Notes: generated by a model from the letters alone, not told the origin. Shown: positions 34,532 through 47,288, counted from the first letter of the stretch. The stretch is DNA of 64,000 nt from Inonotus obliquus (GCA_032164295.1 JAJHTX010000004.1:1798001-1862000), one strand, 5' to 3'. Numbers and translations: made by a program.

Positions 34532-35484
34532 GTAACATCTACCATATATGGTAAGAAACAGCGATCCATATTTACCGCCTTTCGATTCAATGTACCAATC
34601 CTTCATGAGACCAGATAATTAGCATTTTATGAGAAATATACCAGAGAATTAAATAAAGACATTCACTTGATATGATACTAGACAAATTAAGACAAAAATG
34701 AGCATACATAGCATGTTTTATTGTAGATTATTACCGGTCAACAGTACTCATGGTCTTGAACAAGGTCTTTGGTGATGTTGCTGGTTATTCATTTGTATAC
34801 ACAGTGACTTTCTAATATGAATATATCAGAAGCATACTATCTGCTGTATTTTAAAGCTTGCTATACTGATTCCTTGATGTAGATGGTGTCACTGTATGCA
34901 TCTCTGAGAAAGACTAAGATAAGCACTATGCAGTATCATTGATGGCATTTTTGGAGCTTGTACAGGTACCATGGTATATTTACTTGATTTATCAAATGAA
35001 TTTTGTGCTTGCAGACATTTTGCAATATTTTCTTGCATTATTGCTCTTTTGCTGGTTCGTGCACCCATACAAATGCAATGTCACGTGACAGAGTTTTCCT
35101 TTATTCGGTGAGATTCAATGCACTCTTCGAACACTCAGAACTCACTGAATTTCTCAACGATTTCCATGTAAATGTACAAATCACATTGTTTCATGACTAT
35201 CTTCATTTTGTTGAGAAAAAATTTTCAAGAAATTATCTAGTTCCTTAGATATGACCTAAAACTATACAATATCTCGGCGGATTTTAGTAAAAGTCAATTT
35301 CTTTTTTGAAGATATTGGTCTAAAGACATCAAAGACATGATATACACACTTAATACTAGTGATCTTTGTGATGTGGGAGGGTTACATGGAGTCGAATGTG
35401 TCTCTCAAAAACCGGTCATCGCTTATGCTTAAGCGAGCTCCGGCACGACGCGGCATAGACCGTGAGAACGGTCGTTTTTTTGAT

Positions 35485-35510
35485 AGGGATTGCCACTCCC
35501 CACTATAAGT
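35485..35510. repeat. Inverted partial copy of the 34470 core
   Basis: AGGGATTGCCACTCCCCACT followed by ATAAGT is the reverse complement of the segment at about 34469-34494, with about 24 matching bases (core TATAGTGGGGAGTGGCAAT). A small hairpin ACCGT-GAGA-ACGGT lies just left at about 35459-35472. The two copies face each other across roughly 1 kb. Confidence 0.65.
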
Positions 35511-35625
35511 CGCGTCGGCGGTCACGTGTCAGTCACGCGCTCTCCTCGTCTATGATTCTGAAATGAACGCTCCTTTCTATTAATTATATTCTAGTAAGCT
35601 GGACTCCTTCTCCCATCATATTACG

Positions 35626-38600
35626 ATGGATGGATCGCACCTCCGCACGAGTATCGCTGCATTTCCTCCACCTATAACACCACCTCTTTCCCCGACAGTC
35701 TCCAGCTCTTCAGTCTCACGCTATTCTCCCATTCACCGACGCACTCAACCACCAAAGTCCCAGATCCCCAGTCTACCGCGAAGGCTTCTTGTACCGGCAT
35801 CATGTCCGAAGCGGACTTTCCCCAGTCCCGAGTTACGGCCGGTCAAGAGCAAGTCCAGTAGCAACAGGTTGACAAGAACCCGTGCAGACTCTGCTCCTCC
35901 AGAGGTCACACAGGAAGAGGTCAAAGACCAAAGGCGTTGGTTCAATTGCGACAGTTTGTTTGAAACTGTTGAGGAGAACGTGCGCTTGTCTGGATATCAA
36001 ATATTTGCAGTAGAGAAATGGTTAGTGAGTTGGCTTGTGCCCACATGTTTGCCGCGTCTAACGAAGCAACACGGAAGGATTGTCGAGCGAAGACGAGCAA
36101 CTATTTTACTAACGGTATACACCGGTGATCCCAAGGACATTGTATGTCACAAGTTGAAATCAAGTTAAAGTGGCACTTCTGAGGAACAGACAGATTACAG
36201 TCACAGCACTCGCCCCTGACTCCTCACTCTCAAACGGTGAAGCGCATCAGGAGTGGGAGAAAGTTATTCACGAGCTTCGGAAAGATGGCGCCCGGCCGCG
36301 TGAGGTCTGTCTCGCATGATTTTATGAATAGCGTTTCTTATTCGGTTTACCTACTCATGTAGACGGATAAAGGCATCATTATGATCACGTCTCTTGCCAA
36401 TTTCCGATCCGACTACACTGTAGTACACATTCCAGATGGCGATTTCCTCGCGCATCGACAACGACTCTATGTGAATATCAACCTGTTAAGGATGGGGTGT
36501 AGTGGTAGAAGTGCCCTTACTCTTCAAGAGCCAAGGTTAGTCTTTTGGTAATCCGGGCCAAAATTCCGGCACTCACTTTCGCCTTCTTTTCAGTGACACG
36601 ACCAAGGACCGCTTCATTTCTATGTTTCATTTTAATGATGCCGTTCGCACCGGAGATCGCTTCGGGCACACTGTTGTTGAGCTAGTTAGACTAATCCAGT
36701 GCGGACTTTCATTGTTCGACATGTTTCCTCTCGATTTCCAGGAACAAGACGGTCTTCTGTGCGACGAAACAGTAAACGGCATCCAAAGATGGATTTCTGA
36801 TATCGGAAACCCATACATGAAGGTCGAGGTACGCCCCTCTTACTACACTGTAAATTATCTTCAGTTCGAACTCAAGCATTCAAGCCGACGGAAAGGGTGG
36901 CGGACCCTGCAACTGTTTCGGCCCTCATCAGCTTGATACTCTCGATGCGCAACAAAGTCAGTGCTATTGGGTACCAGGCCGTTCCAAAGGATCCGTTCTT
37001 TCAACCGCGTCAGTTTACGCGTTGCCTCGCCGCATTTGTTAATCAGCGGCTCCCTCAAGTTCCGTCTAGCTCTATTTCAGGATCTGCCACAATTCACCAT
37101 GTGTATCTCAATCCTACGCTCATTAAGCTTATCGACTCGGCGTACGATAAATACCGTTCGTCAGAAGCTTATAAGCTTCATCGCGTTGTGCTTAATAAGA
37201 TTGACGATCTTACTACTGCGACCACCTCCGCAATGTCGTGTTCAAAGGATACATCTCACGGAAGGTCTATGTCGCTGACTTTATCCTCGAAGGATCGCGA
37301 ACCAGAGAATATAGTAGAAGGTACTCTAGACCTTGCTACCTTCGTCAATCGAGTGGAGTTCCTGCACAAGAAAGACTGTGGAGCAAGCATAAGATACTTG
37401 TGGACGGGAAAACTCGATCAACTGGAGAGGAAAAGACAAGAGTGCCTTTGGAGCGACATGGACGAAGGGAGAGAAAAGGAGAGAGAGAAGAGCGATTCAG
37501 ATGATGATGGTGACGCTTTGGGTGTTCTTCCTTGGCCTAACAAGGTTACGAAGAAGCTCGAAAATTGGGCTGGGTGAGTGCACATAATTGTGTATGCACG
37601 TTCCATCATGACTTTGATCAGAGAGTTTGGGAGGAATAGGCATAAGAAGAACAGCGTGGACTTATCAAAGGACAAGTCTCGGGAGAGCGTACGGGGTACT
37701 TCGGCCATTCCGTCAGTTGTCGTATCGAGGTTCGTTCACGCATATTGTAATTCTAACCACCCCTTTATTCATGTATATGTCAGGGAGAATGACGGGATCA
37801 TGTCCGGACATAGTAGTGGACAAGCATCACCGTTGTGTATGTTAAGTTTGGCACACTCAAATCCTTCGTATAACTGATAGCTCGTTTCCAGCTCCCTCTG
37901 CCTCCTATCCTAATCTCGGTGCTTTCTCCTCGGCACACGCTTCCGCATTTGCGATAGATGACCAAGAGTATAGTCAACGCGTGGCACAGTTCAACAGACA
38001 GTGGCCAACTCCTGTGGCTGCTATAAGCAAGCGGGCGTTCAGCTGGGCTGATCAACTCAGCGCAGTCAATTTGCTCGATGAAGTGGAGGTGGATGTGAAG
38101 GCAATGGAAGCTACTGTGTTCCCCTTTGGAATCTACTACGATCCTAACGTGTTCCCTTGGACACGGCAAGCTCCGGAGCCCGAGCCTTCTGGCAGCAAGC
38201 CGTCCAAAGTAAAGAAGCCTAAAGACCCGTTTGTCCTTAGGATGAAGAGGCGAGCCTTCCATTCTAGATAACGGATCCATTTCTAACTCGTGTAAATCTT
38301 AGGTCATATAGCTTCGATGATCGGGATTTCCTTGATCCGAACAACACTCTTTCGAGAGAGCACTTACGGACTGATGTCGATTTATGCATCCAATGCCTCA
38401 TTATGCAAAGGCGTAAAGCACACATTCAGTCCGTTACCGCCCTTCTTCAGGTGTGTCTCATATCGTATCTGTACCCTCCTCCTTTATTCAACTGTTAATC
38501 CATTGAAAGTCACTTGTCCAAAGTAGTTCCTCCAGTAACGAGTTGCTGTTAAAGTATCATGAGGAACATGCCGCCATTCTCAAGGAACTGGAAGAGAAAT

Positions 38601-39349
38601 GTCAGATAGTGGCTAATATTGAAGAAGCCGTGTCTGCAGCGGACTCCGCGTCGGCTGATACAGACGCATTGGTTTACGAGGCGAACTTTCTGGATATCGC
38701 TAGCTTGTGGCGTATGACACAAGCTCCTCGATTGCGAGTCTTTGCCATTCGGGACCGGGTTTTTGGCGTGAAAAATCAAAGACGTTTTGGACTTTCTGGC
38801 AATTCCCGTGGCCAGAACGTTCATGGTCGGTTCAATCGAGTTCAGAAGCGGATTGATGGGAGTGAACGCCTCGTGGATTTCCTTGGCCGTACGGAGAGTG
38901 ATGTAGAAGAAGAGGCTGACTTACCTGAGAATGTACACTTTGAGAGTGAGGAGGACAGTGAAGAGGAGATTGAGATGCAGGAGCATGCTGAAACAGACGG
39001 CACTCAAGAGGGTCGGTTCCAGGCTATGAACGACTGGCTTCTCACCTTATTCACAAAGTGGGGACGCGTGCTTGGTGTACGTGGCACCACAGCTCCGGAG
39101 ACCGAAACGGCGACTTCACCTTCAGAATTGACTACGCCGGATAAAGACGAATCCGATTCCTCGACAAGCCCTTTGGAGATTGGATCGAACGAGGTTATTT
39201 ACAAACGACCGACGATGCCGAGACCACCTGTCAGTCCACACGCTGGGCGCTTTCATCGGCTTAGTACTGTCGGAGAAGAGGACGAACCTCCCACAGGTCC
39301 CAGTACACCAACATTCTCTGGTTTACCGCCGCTGTCAACCCGTCAATAG
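35626..39349 (+). CDS. STB6/STB2-like protein (Sin3-binding family)
   Basis: A large protein resembling yeast Stb2/Stb6, found as binders of the Sin3 histone deacetylase scaffold; the biochemical role is unclear. It starts MDGSHLRTSIAAFPPP, a disordered Ser/Pro/Arg-rich N terminus. The conserved domain follows: ENVRLSGYQIFAVEKW, LLTVYTGDPKDI, HIPDGDFL, then ISMFHFNDAVRTGDRFGHT and VELVRLIQCGLSLFDMF. Later exons carry HVYLNPTLIKLIDSAYDKY, VEFLHKKDCGASIRYLW, SWADQLSAVNLLDEVEVD and DLCIQCLIMQRRK. The C-terminal part has the helical KYHEEHAAILKELEEKCQ, an acidic stretch and FQAMNDWLLTLFTKWGRVLG, ending PPLSTRQ. About eight introns. It is the first gene after the AT-rich interval. Assignment is from several scattered family-like blocks, not one diagnostic motif. 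Confidence 0.72.
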
Positions 39350-39531
39350 CTTCTTCCCCTGCTGGTTGCGCCATCTTACCATCCAAATGTATTTTATGCT
39401 TTATCGGACCTCCAAGCCATTAGATATCACTGAGCAATTGTAGTTTATCGGTACCATGATATCCATTCACGATTAATTGATGTAGAAGCTGATGTAACAT
39501 ACAGCATGTATACCATAGTGCGATCTCCGCC

Positions 39532-40924
39532 CTACTTTTTAATAGCCTTACCCTGCGCCTTGCGAAGCTGTCGCTTTCGATCACGTTCCAGCTCTTTTTG
39601 CTGCTCGGCAGCACTAAGTTTCGAAATACGTTCCTCCTCCGCTTTCTTCTTCGCAGCAGCCTTATCTTGTTCAACCTCCTCCCGATGCTCCGCTTCAGCC
39701 TCCCTACGAATCTGCTCATCGAGTTCTTCACGCGTCTTGCGCAATTTCGTGCGCGTTTCGGGACGTAGTGAGAATTTTCCAGATTCGAGAGAATCGATGA
39801 GGTTGAAGACGGCTTTGACGAGTGGGACGGATACTCCTACTTGTGAAGTTGGTGGAGCACGAAGAGAGAGGATGACATGTCGTTCGCGTTGTTCAGCGGT
39901 TATAGGAAAGGTAGGTCTTTCTCGTGGTTGGTCAGTGATCTGCGAAAAAGAAAAAGATAAGGATATATTGGCGACTGGTGAGACCAAACTCACTGTCAAG
40001 GATTTGACGTAGGGCCGAATAGCTGGATCATTCAGGGCTGCACCAATGTTCGATGAACCTGGCTTGAGTAGGGCCTCCGTCACGTCAGCATATTCTATTC
40101 GATCGTGAGCAAATAAGTAATGAGGAGATGTGCAAATAACCAACCTGACATAACACAGTAGCCTCCACCGAGCAGCGGGCTTTCAGTGATACGAGTCAAT
40201 GTCTAGTAGAAAAATCGCTCTTGCTTAGGAAATAGTTAAATCTGTACGAAGCGAAATAAGCTCACCAAGTCCCATCTAGCCTGTTTAATGGTCCTCAGAC
40301 ATTCCTTCGATACAATGCCCCAAACAAAGCCCGGAGTAGTAGAGCTTGGGGAGAGCTTGAAATCCAATTCAATCTCGTCCTCTGATCTTACAGCAAGCTC
40401 AATTACACCCCAGAAGGCGCGTATCAACATCTTGAGCGCATCATGACGTGGTAAAAGCGTAAGCACAGAGTGAAGCGACGCGACATTACGGCGACCCGTT
40501 GAAAAGTTGAAGAAGTCCGCGTAACCATCTGAGACGATACTCGAGGTAGATGAAGGTTTGGAGAACTGTTGTTCGAGTAGAGGAAGATGTACATTGAGCC
40601 TACGCGTATCGTAAGCTGATTTGAACTGCTAAGGAAATAAAAAAGCTGCTTACCATGCTTCGGCACGCTTTTTGTTGAGGGACTTTCCGATGAAGAACCA
40701 GGCGATGTAAGTCACGACGCCTAGTAGGAGGAAGGCTTCCCGCTGAAAGACTTGAAGAGGAGCAAATGAACTTTTTAAGATCTAAAGAGATGGGTGAGAA
40801 AAGACGTACGAGCTGGCCTAAATACAAAGTTTCTCCATTTATACTGAAGACCGTCATACTCCCATGAAGTGTAGGGAGGAGCGGGTGTAAGCGTGTTTGC
40901 AATATCGTTAAGGACTTTGTTCAT
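39532..40924 (-). CDS. CCDC47-like ER membrane protein (PAT complex, DUF1682)
   Basis: Homologue of CCDC47, which partners Asterix in the PAT chaperone complex aiding insertion of multi-pass proteins at the ER translocon. It starts MNKVLNDIANTLTPAPPYTS at 40924. One transmembrane helix (FLLLGVVTYIAWFFIG) lies near residue 50. The cytosolic domain has RNVASLHSVLTLLPRHDAL, VKSEDEIELDFKL-like sequence (here VRSEDEIELDFKL), GIVSKECLRTIKQARWDL and AVFNLIDSLES. The end is a long charged coiled coil (RKTREELDEQIRREAEAEHR to RDRKRQLRKAQGKAIKK), just as in the family. It lacks the long acidic luminal region of the human protein, usual for fungi. Five introns or so. Confidence 0.88.
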
Positions 40925-41243
40925 GGTGAGGATGAGCGGTGAAAGCGTGACCAGCGAAGCAAGCTGTCAACCCAAGAAGGGATCGCGAATCAACCGATAA
41001 CTTTATTTCCAGAAAAGGCAACAATGCATAAAATGAATTTAATTGTAGTAGTGCTCCTCTCATCTCAGAAAGGCGGGACAGGCTGGGGATCGAGCACAGT
41101 CCCGATTCAACCACCCTCCCCTCTTCACTCGGTACTAAGTCGCCCTATATGTCTCCCTTAAAGCCCTATGGCAAGTACCACCCTGTCCTCCCCTCTCCCT
41201 TTGCCCTCTTGTCGCTGTCTCTCTCGGTAATATTAGTTCGAAC

Positions 41244-41933
41244 ATGTCCCAGCAGCCTGATGGAGGACAAGGTTTCTTTTCCGTGCCGGACTTCTTGGTC
41301 AGTGGTCTAGCCGGACATCCATTTGGACCTCATTTTTGAAACACACTCTTCTTGTCTCACCCAACTCGCTATCTGCATAACTCATCGCGACTGGAATCAG
41401 AAACACTACCGCATTATCAACAATACCTGGCAAGAGGCTGAGATGGAGGTGAGAATGTTTCTATTGTTTGTCTTTGTTGACGCGTGCAACGAGTATAATA
41501 TTGATGGATTTCGTCATAGGGCGCCACGATGACCGAAGCGACCAACTTTGGTAAACTCGTTGTCGATGCTCTCGCAGCTATGACGAAGAACGACGGGGCC
41601 ATCGACCAGCGTTTGCTGCGAATGTATCTCACAATGACTCCGTCCTATCTCGTCATGGACAGCAGCATGAACTCAGAAGGTGGTATCGCAAGCTGGCGGA
41701 CGGGCTTTATGCGGCTAGTCGACGTACTCGTTGCGTTACACAAACGTGGAGAGTTGGAACTGGATACTGTAAATGCAGCGTCAAAGGCATGTTCTGAATG
41801 CTGGAGTATATCCGGGTCTTGGCGTGGGTTGGAAGAATGCAAAGATACGGTTAGGGAGGTGGCTGCAAAGTTGAAGACGCTGCTTGATGCAAACGGACGG
41901 ACGTTCCAAGGCCAACAGATTTACACACCGTAG
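41244..41933 (+). CDS. Small conserved-looking protein of unknown function
   Basis: Three exons fit: the first codes MSQQPDGGQGFFSVPDFL, the second KHYRIINNTWQEAEMEG after an intron of about 100 nt ending in CAG, and the third begins ATMTEATNFGKLVVDALAAM. The phases agree (0 and 0). The product is about 170 residues, helical and soluble, with no signal peptide; it ends ANGRTFQGQQIYTP. No family recognised. The first intron choice is the weak point: a frame through part of it (THSSCLTQLAICITH) is also open. It is tightly followed by the PX-domain gene on the same strand. Confidence 0.6.
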
Positions 41934-42066
41934 TCGTAGAAGAAATGGATGTATACCACACATACGTCAGCGGAGTGAACTACAGTACTGCACCGCCATA
42001 TGGCACTGCAAATGCCGACAGTCCTCAAGACGGCAAACCTCACGTCCTTCTCTCATCTCTTCACCC

Positions 42067-45000
42067 ATGTCCCCTGGTGGTACTATCGCGGCTTCAAGCC
42101 CATCTTCCTCATCGATACCCAGCTTCTCAAAGCAATCCCGTTCGATCCCTCCTGCACCTTTAGACATCGACGCCGCAGCACAATTAAAAGCTACCACTAA
42201 CGGCGATGCCCACCTCGTAGCCTCACCCGTTGACGATGATGTTTACAAGCACGATCTTGATCGCAAGGCGATAGAGCTAACACCTATTAGGGCTCACTAT
42301 CTCAAGAAGACGCTCATAGCATCTCAGTTCCGACTGGAACTGGAGAGGATATCCACCGGTTCTTCTAAACCAGACGTCTCGACACTCTCGTATCTTGGCC
42401 CACCTTTCAACCCACCGCCTCGAGATGCCCCGCCTCTCGATCTTCCTTTCATCAAATACATATTCCGACAATTCGTTCTGACGTTCCCCTTTCTCGCTTC
42501 CGCTCCAAAGGATTTCTTTCCAGAGAAATTGCAGCCGTTCATAGCAAGTCTACTCTCGCGTAATTTCACATCAGTCAACTTTCTGGAGGATGATCCGGAT
42601 GAAGTGGAAGAGGCCACGCGTAAAAAGATCTTGTCCAAGGTGGAGAAACAGCTTTCCCTTGTGATCGGCTCGGCGACCAAGTTATCGGAACTTGAGGAAG
42701 TTGTGCGGCTGTCGCAGGCGGATCTAAATCGTCTCGAGACTCTGGCCAAGAAACGGCAAGCTAAGCTGATGAAGAAGAAAGAGGTCTTCGAGGTCAACAT
42801 CGTCTGTGTCCGAGCTGTCGTTGACAAGGGACGCGTTAGAAGTAAAGTTCACGAGGTTGGTGCCGCCTTGCTATATGCGCGCATATAGGAGTCTAATATC
42901 GCGTTCTAGGAGTTCATCATTAAAACACGGCGTTCTAACTTTCCCGATGTCTTCGTTTCCAGGCGGTACGGAGACTTCAGAACGTTGGCCGAAGAGGTAT
43001 GTGCTTCGGCTCTTAAGGGTAGGCGTCTCAAATATTGATACTATTTGCTTAGCTTCGGAAACGATATCCTGATGAGGATGTTCCTCTCCCACCTGCGAAG
43101 GACAAGTCGACAGTATCAGCATCAGCCTCCGCGCCTGCTGTAATTGCCACTAGTCCAACAGCTTCCCTGATGCCGGGCTCTCTATCTCAACAGGCAAACG
43201 ACAGCCAGGAGTCCGTTATATCTTTGAATACGCAGCAAGCGATTCAAAATATACGTCTCGCTCGCGAAAAGAACCGACTTACACTGCGGGCATATATACA
43301 TTCTCTTCTGAGTGATCCAGTGCTTGGATCTTCCCCGGTCCTGATGCACTTCCTTATCTCAAATCCCACGTCTCTGACCAAAGACGAAGAAGAGGATGCT
43401 CGCAGGAGGGCAGAGGCAGATCGGAAGCGCGATGAGGGCCGGATTCAATTTGCTCAAGAAATAGCCGCGCGGGTTGACGGTCTACGGGGTGCCATCAAAA
43501 CAATGAAGGGTGATATTATGGCAAAAGGTATGTCCTTCGCGTGCCGCTCAGAGCTATTTTAACGTGATTTCAGATGGCTTGTCGCAGGTTTTTGCCATTA
43601 TTCGCGCCACGGACAATGTGGGTGACCTGCCGCAAGAGTTCCGGGCCGTCGTTGAATGGGGACGCATATCGTAAGTCATTTAAACGATTGAGGACGAAAG
43701 ATTTAATAGCCCCTTCCTCAGTCTAGCATCTGTTCTCTTCCAGCGTTTTGTTGCAGTCGACGATGCATCCGAGAACTTCGCGACTTTGAAACGCCTGCAT
43801 GGTCTTATGCCTTATTTCATGATGAGGGGTATTCTAAAGGTCAGCAACCCCGTAGCGATGGTCCGGGGTGTTCTCGACCTGTTCTTGGCTCAGCCTTTCG
43901 GTGGTAGGAGCTTATTGCAAAGGTATTTTTCATTTGATTGTAAATCACACTTCTTTCTAAAGCCAGCTTTCAGAATGTTCGCGAGCTCTCTCCAGGAGGC
44001 CGTTAAAGCAGTCGAAGAGGACATTGACGCCGTCAAGGATAAGATTGAAGACGACGTCATGTGCGAGAAGATTCGCCAGTTCATCTACGCGCCTCGGGAA
44101 ATCCAGAACATCTACAAAGCTGATGCAGGTAGGGGATTTGGCACATCCTTTCTGGTTCTCATCTAATGGGTTTCTTGATTGCAGCGGAAGAGGGTATTAA
44201 TCTGTTAACTGTAGTCCTTCGCTCCGGGGAAGCGCCCGTTTTGACAAGACCTCAGTTACATCGCGTAATGAGGGCTCACCGTGCACATGCCGAGTACATG
44301 CGAAGTCGTTCTGAACTTGCAGACTCTGACGACGATGACGGACCCCAGGAGGACGACGCTTGGTTATATGAGGATCTCACAATTCTAGCTAAACTATATT
44401 CTCAGTTACGTGACAAAGAAGAGATAATAGATCTAATCTTTGAGGTAAGCTGGTCGGTCAATTATCAATCAGTGCTACTTAAAAATATTCTCTTGAAGTC
44501 ATCAACTTCAAATTTACTAAGGGACATAATTACCATATTCTACTCGCCATTAGCTCAAGTATACAAGGCCGCAAGCATCGGAGATTCCTTGAGCGATCTT
44601 CAGACGTTTATTGACGACGTAATTCGCACCGTAGAATCTGTAGAAGAAGGTACGCAAGCGCGATCTTGTCCCTCATGTGGACACTTACTTTATCTCTTTC
44701 AGTGGGCCAAGATAACCCTCATATTGTTGTCCAGGCATTCATTGATCTCGTCCAGAGACACGAACAATCTTTCTATGGTTTCGTTCACAAAGTCCACGAG
44801 AAAGGTCAAGGCTTATTTGATAGCTTGTTGAAATGGATCCAGCTATTCCTATCAGTCTTTCGAGATGGGTTCGGCGAGAAGGTCAGCCTGGAATTCCTCC
44901 TGCCCCACACCGGTCCGGAACGCGTTGCGCTGATGAAGGAGGTGGATGAGGTTGCTCTTTATCACTATAAACTTAAACTCTCGCACGAGGAAAAGTTACG

Positions 45001-45815
45001 TCGCCGATTTGGTCGGGCGCAGGGTCTATCAGACGCGGATGCTGAGGACGAGGCAGCGCAACAATTGGTCGATAGCGTCGCGCGTGATTTTAGCTTTGGC
45101 GAGCTTGTCCGTGGTGACGCGGAAGAGTTGGACGCTGCACTCATGAACGAGGATTCCAGCAGTGATGAAAGCGATGATAGCGATGACTCCGATGACAGCG
45201 ATGAATCTTCAAGTTATGAATCAGCATCGGAAAACTCCCCACAAGAAGATGCTCCCCCTGTTCCACCCAAGCCGATATCCAGAGCCTCGACATTCTCGCA
45301 TTCTCCACTATCACCTAATTCTCATCATCATGTTCACGGACATCGTCTTCAACCAAGTCATTCCCACCATTCGTCGTACCCACATGACCAGCGCGGGCGG
45401 GATACGGGGCGAGAAGCGACCACGAATAAGCTTCGTTCGCGCTCGCGCTCGATCGGTGCCTTGAAATCAATGTTTTCTCGAAGCACTATCGACGCTCCAC
45501 CTGTACCAGCGTTACCTCCACATCTTCCGTTATCGCCATCATCAAGACCTCTTCCTCCCAGTCCTTTGTCCGCTAACCTATCTCAGGCAAGCAGTCCGAG
45601 ACAACCTGTACGCAAGCGAACACCGCCGCCCCGTGATAACACACGCAAGAAGAAGAAAGTGCAGTCTCCTCAACCTCCTGAATTAAAGGAAATCCCGAAA
45701 CTTCTGCCGCTGTTTATAGAAATTGTAAGAAATCCTATCTCTTTTCCAACATCACCTAAACTAACGACTCCCTTCTACTCCAGATGAGACCCTTGTTACG
45801 ACCATTGTCTATTTG
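42067..45815 (+). CDS. PX-domain protein with DUF3818 (yeast Ypr097w/Lec1-like)
   Basis: A phosphoinositide-binding peripheral membrane protein; the yeast relative is linked to lipid handling. MSPGGTIAASSPSSSSIPSF at 42067 opens a disordered leader, then PIRAHYLKKTLIASQFRLEL begins the PX-associated N-terminal domain (LPFIKYIFRQFVLTFPFL). The PX core appears over two exons: EFIIKTRRSNFPDVFVSRRY, GDFRTLAEE and LRKRYPDEDVPLPP, with the basic RRY phosphoinositide patch and the PPK/PPA loop. AYIHSLLSDPVLGSSPVLMHFL and KDEEEDARRRAEADRKRDEG follow. DUF3818 covers LASVLFQRFVAVDDASENFA, PYFMMRGILKVSNP, AMVRGVLDLFLAQPFG and the helical remainder to KVSLEFLLPHTGPERVALMK. An Asp/Ser run and a Pro-rich tail with PPVPPKP SH3-type motifs lead to a mini-exon coding MRPLLRPLSI and the stop at 45815. 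Confidence 0.87.
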
Positions 45816-46138
45816 AGTCATGCTGTGTATTCTGGACCACATGTATCGATGACCTTGTATATGCACACTATTGTTACTCTGCTTTCTGTTACTTATTGGG
45901 TTGACTGCTGTATGCTTCACGTACTCGTACTGTTCTACTGTATTGACCGGAATGCGTAATGGACATTTGTTGTTTTTGTACTCATAACTTATGCGGATTA
46001 TTTTCGGATTTTAGCGATACGGGAAGCAATTCTTGCTCAGAAGACTCTCCGTCTGGTGATCGACGCTTCGATCGACGTGATCGGCGTTTTGCCTTCCACA
46101 AGTCCTTGTGTATCAGTCTGTCCTCTACTCTGCACACC

Positions 46139-47061
46139 ATGACCGTAGCCGTTAAACTCGATTCACTCGCCAACGATGGCAACCTCTCCAACATCAACGA
46201 CCTCGCACTCTCACTCCCGCCTCTCCCAGATCCCATCATAGACCAACTCCATTCCCTCGTCAATTCATCCAACCTCAACACAACCGACCCAACAACCATC
46301 CAAATCCGAGCCGCTGCTCTATTCGCGCGTTTAAAAGCTCTTAATCGAGCTTCAAATGGTTGTGTCAAAGCCCATAAGCAAGTTACGAGTGATGTTAGGA
46401 CTGAGATGGATCATACGCATTTGGGGTTACAGAATTTGTCGTATGAGAAGAGGCATTTGGAGAGGGAGATTGAGAAGTGTAGACAATTTGCGTGAGTTTT
46501 TTGGTGGTTTTGTTTTGTTTTGTTTTGTTTTTCTTTGCGTGTGTGCAGTGGTTTGTTGTTGGAATGGGAGGGTCTGATGTGTGTTTCTTTTTGATTTTTT
46601 GCTAGTTCTATATATCAAGACATCGCACTTCATTCCCTTGAGGACTTCTTCACTATCGCTCCTGAAGACATCCGAAATGAAGAAGTCTCCCAGAACGACC
46701 ATCAACTCATGCTAAATAGGCTAAGCTTCGAACTTGCAGAACGGCAACGGTAAGCTCATAAACGTTACTTTATCCACGGCAGCAGCGCACTAAGCCACAT
46801 ACTCCTCTCGTTTTGCGCAGATTGGATCAAAAGAAGAAAGACCTTACACAACAAAAAGAAGAGTTATTGAAGCAGGGTAAAGCTAAGAGCGTAACTCTGG
46901 ATAATGTAAAGGGACAAATGGACGTTTTGATGAAGGTTCGTCATTGGAAATTCTTCCCTCCGCGGTGTTCATGAGGAATGACTATTTGTGTTTCGTAGAC
47001 TGCGTCTGAGACTCAGAAGAAAGTTGACGAAATGGTCAAGACGATTCCTGAGGCGACTTGA
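46139..47061 (+). CDS. THO complex subunit THOC5-like
   Basis: A coiled-coil subunit of the THO/TREX complex, coupling transcription to mRNA export in the nucleus. It begins MTVAVKLDSLANDGNLSNIN. The THOC5/FMIP signature is in exon 1: ARLKALNRASNGCVKAHK and GLQNLSYEKRHLEREIEKC. Exon 2 continues YQDIALHSLEDFFTIAPED with HQLMLNRLSFELAERQR, exon 3 LDQKKKDLTQQKEELLKQGK, and exon 4 ETQKKVDEMVKTIPEAT, stop at 47061. Length near 210 residues is much shorter than animal THOC5 and matches the short fungal forms, which keep only the N-terminal coiled coil. Intron 1 holds a (TTTTG)n tract. Confidence 0.9.
46507..46531 (+). repeat. TTTTG pentanucleotide microsatellite in THOC5 intron 1
   Basis: Four to five uninterrupted copies of GTTTT make a strong U/G tract within the intron, about ten bases after the donor. 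Confidence 0.85.
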
Positions 47062-47264
47062 TCCTTCGAGGAGGTAGCATACCTTACTGAGCCTTTCACC
47101 ATCCGACATCGATTTCTTCTATCTGCGCGGAGTACTTCAAATTCATCGCCGAGGGCAAGAAGAAAGAATAGCACATCCCAATTTATCGTTGTATCTCGCA
47201 CGCGACCAGGCATTACATACAATAGCTCTATTGGACAACTCGGGCGCAGATGATGATGGTGATT

Positions 47265-47288
47265 GATAATACGATAATACGATAATAC
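47265..47288. repeat. Three tandem copies of GATAATAC
   Basis: An exact 8-bp unit repeated three times in the spacer between convergent THOC5 and UBC8. The rest of this 475-bp spacer shows no gene; frames there look like chance. Confidence 0.85.

Larger units (their letters stand above)
33320..35600. other. AT-rich gene-free interval
   Basis: About 2.2 kb without a supported coding region. Poly-T and poly-A runs (for example near 33910 and 34030), scattered TATATA and three CACGTGAC-type sites (near 34180, 35080, 35522) occur. Two structured inverted-repeat modules lie in it (separate entries). The largest open frames (33648-33881 minus, 35003-35248 plus) have the composition of noise. The base composition contrasts sharply with both flanks. 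No reverse transcriptase, transposase or long terminal repeat is visible. Confidence 0.6.

Noticed and set aside
35003..35248. 81-residue plus-strand frame inside the AT-rich interval
   Set aside because: Phe/His-rich, AT-driven composition; no homologous motif; surrounded by noncoding repeats.
34100..35520. Helitron ends
   Set aside because: Hairpins are present, but I found no paired 5' TC and 3' CTRR termini and no helicase coding sequence.
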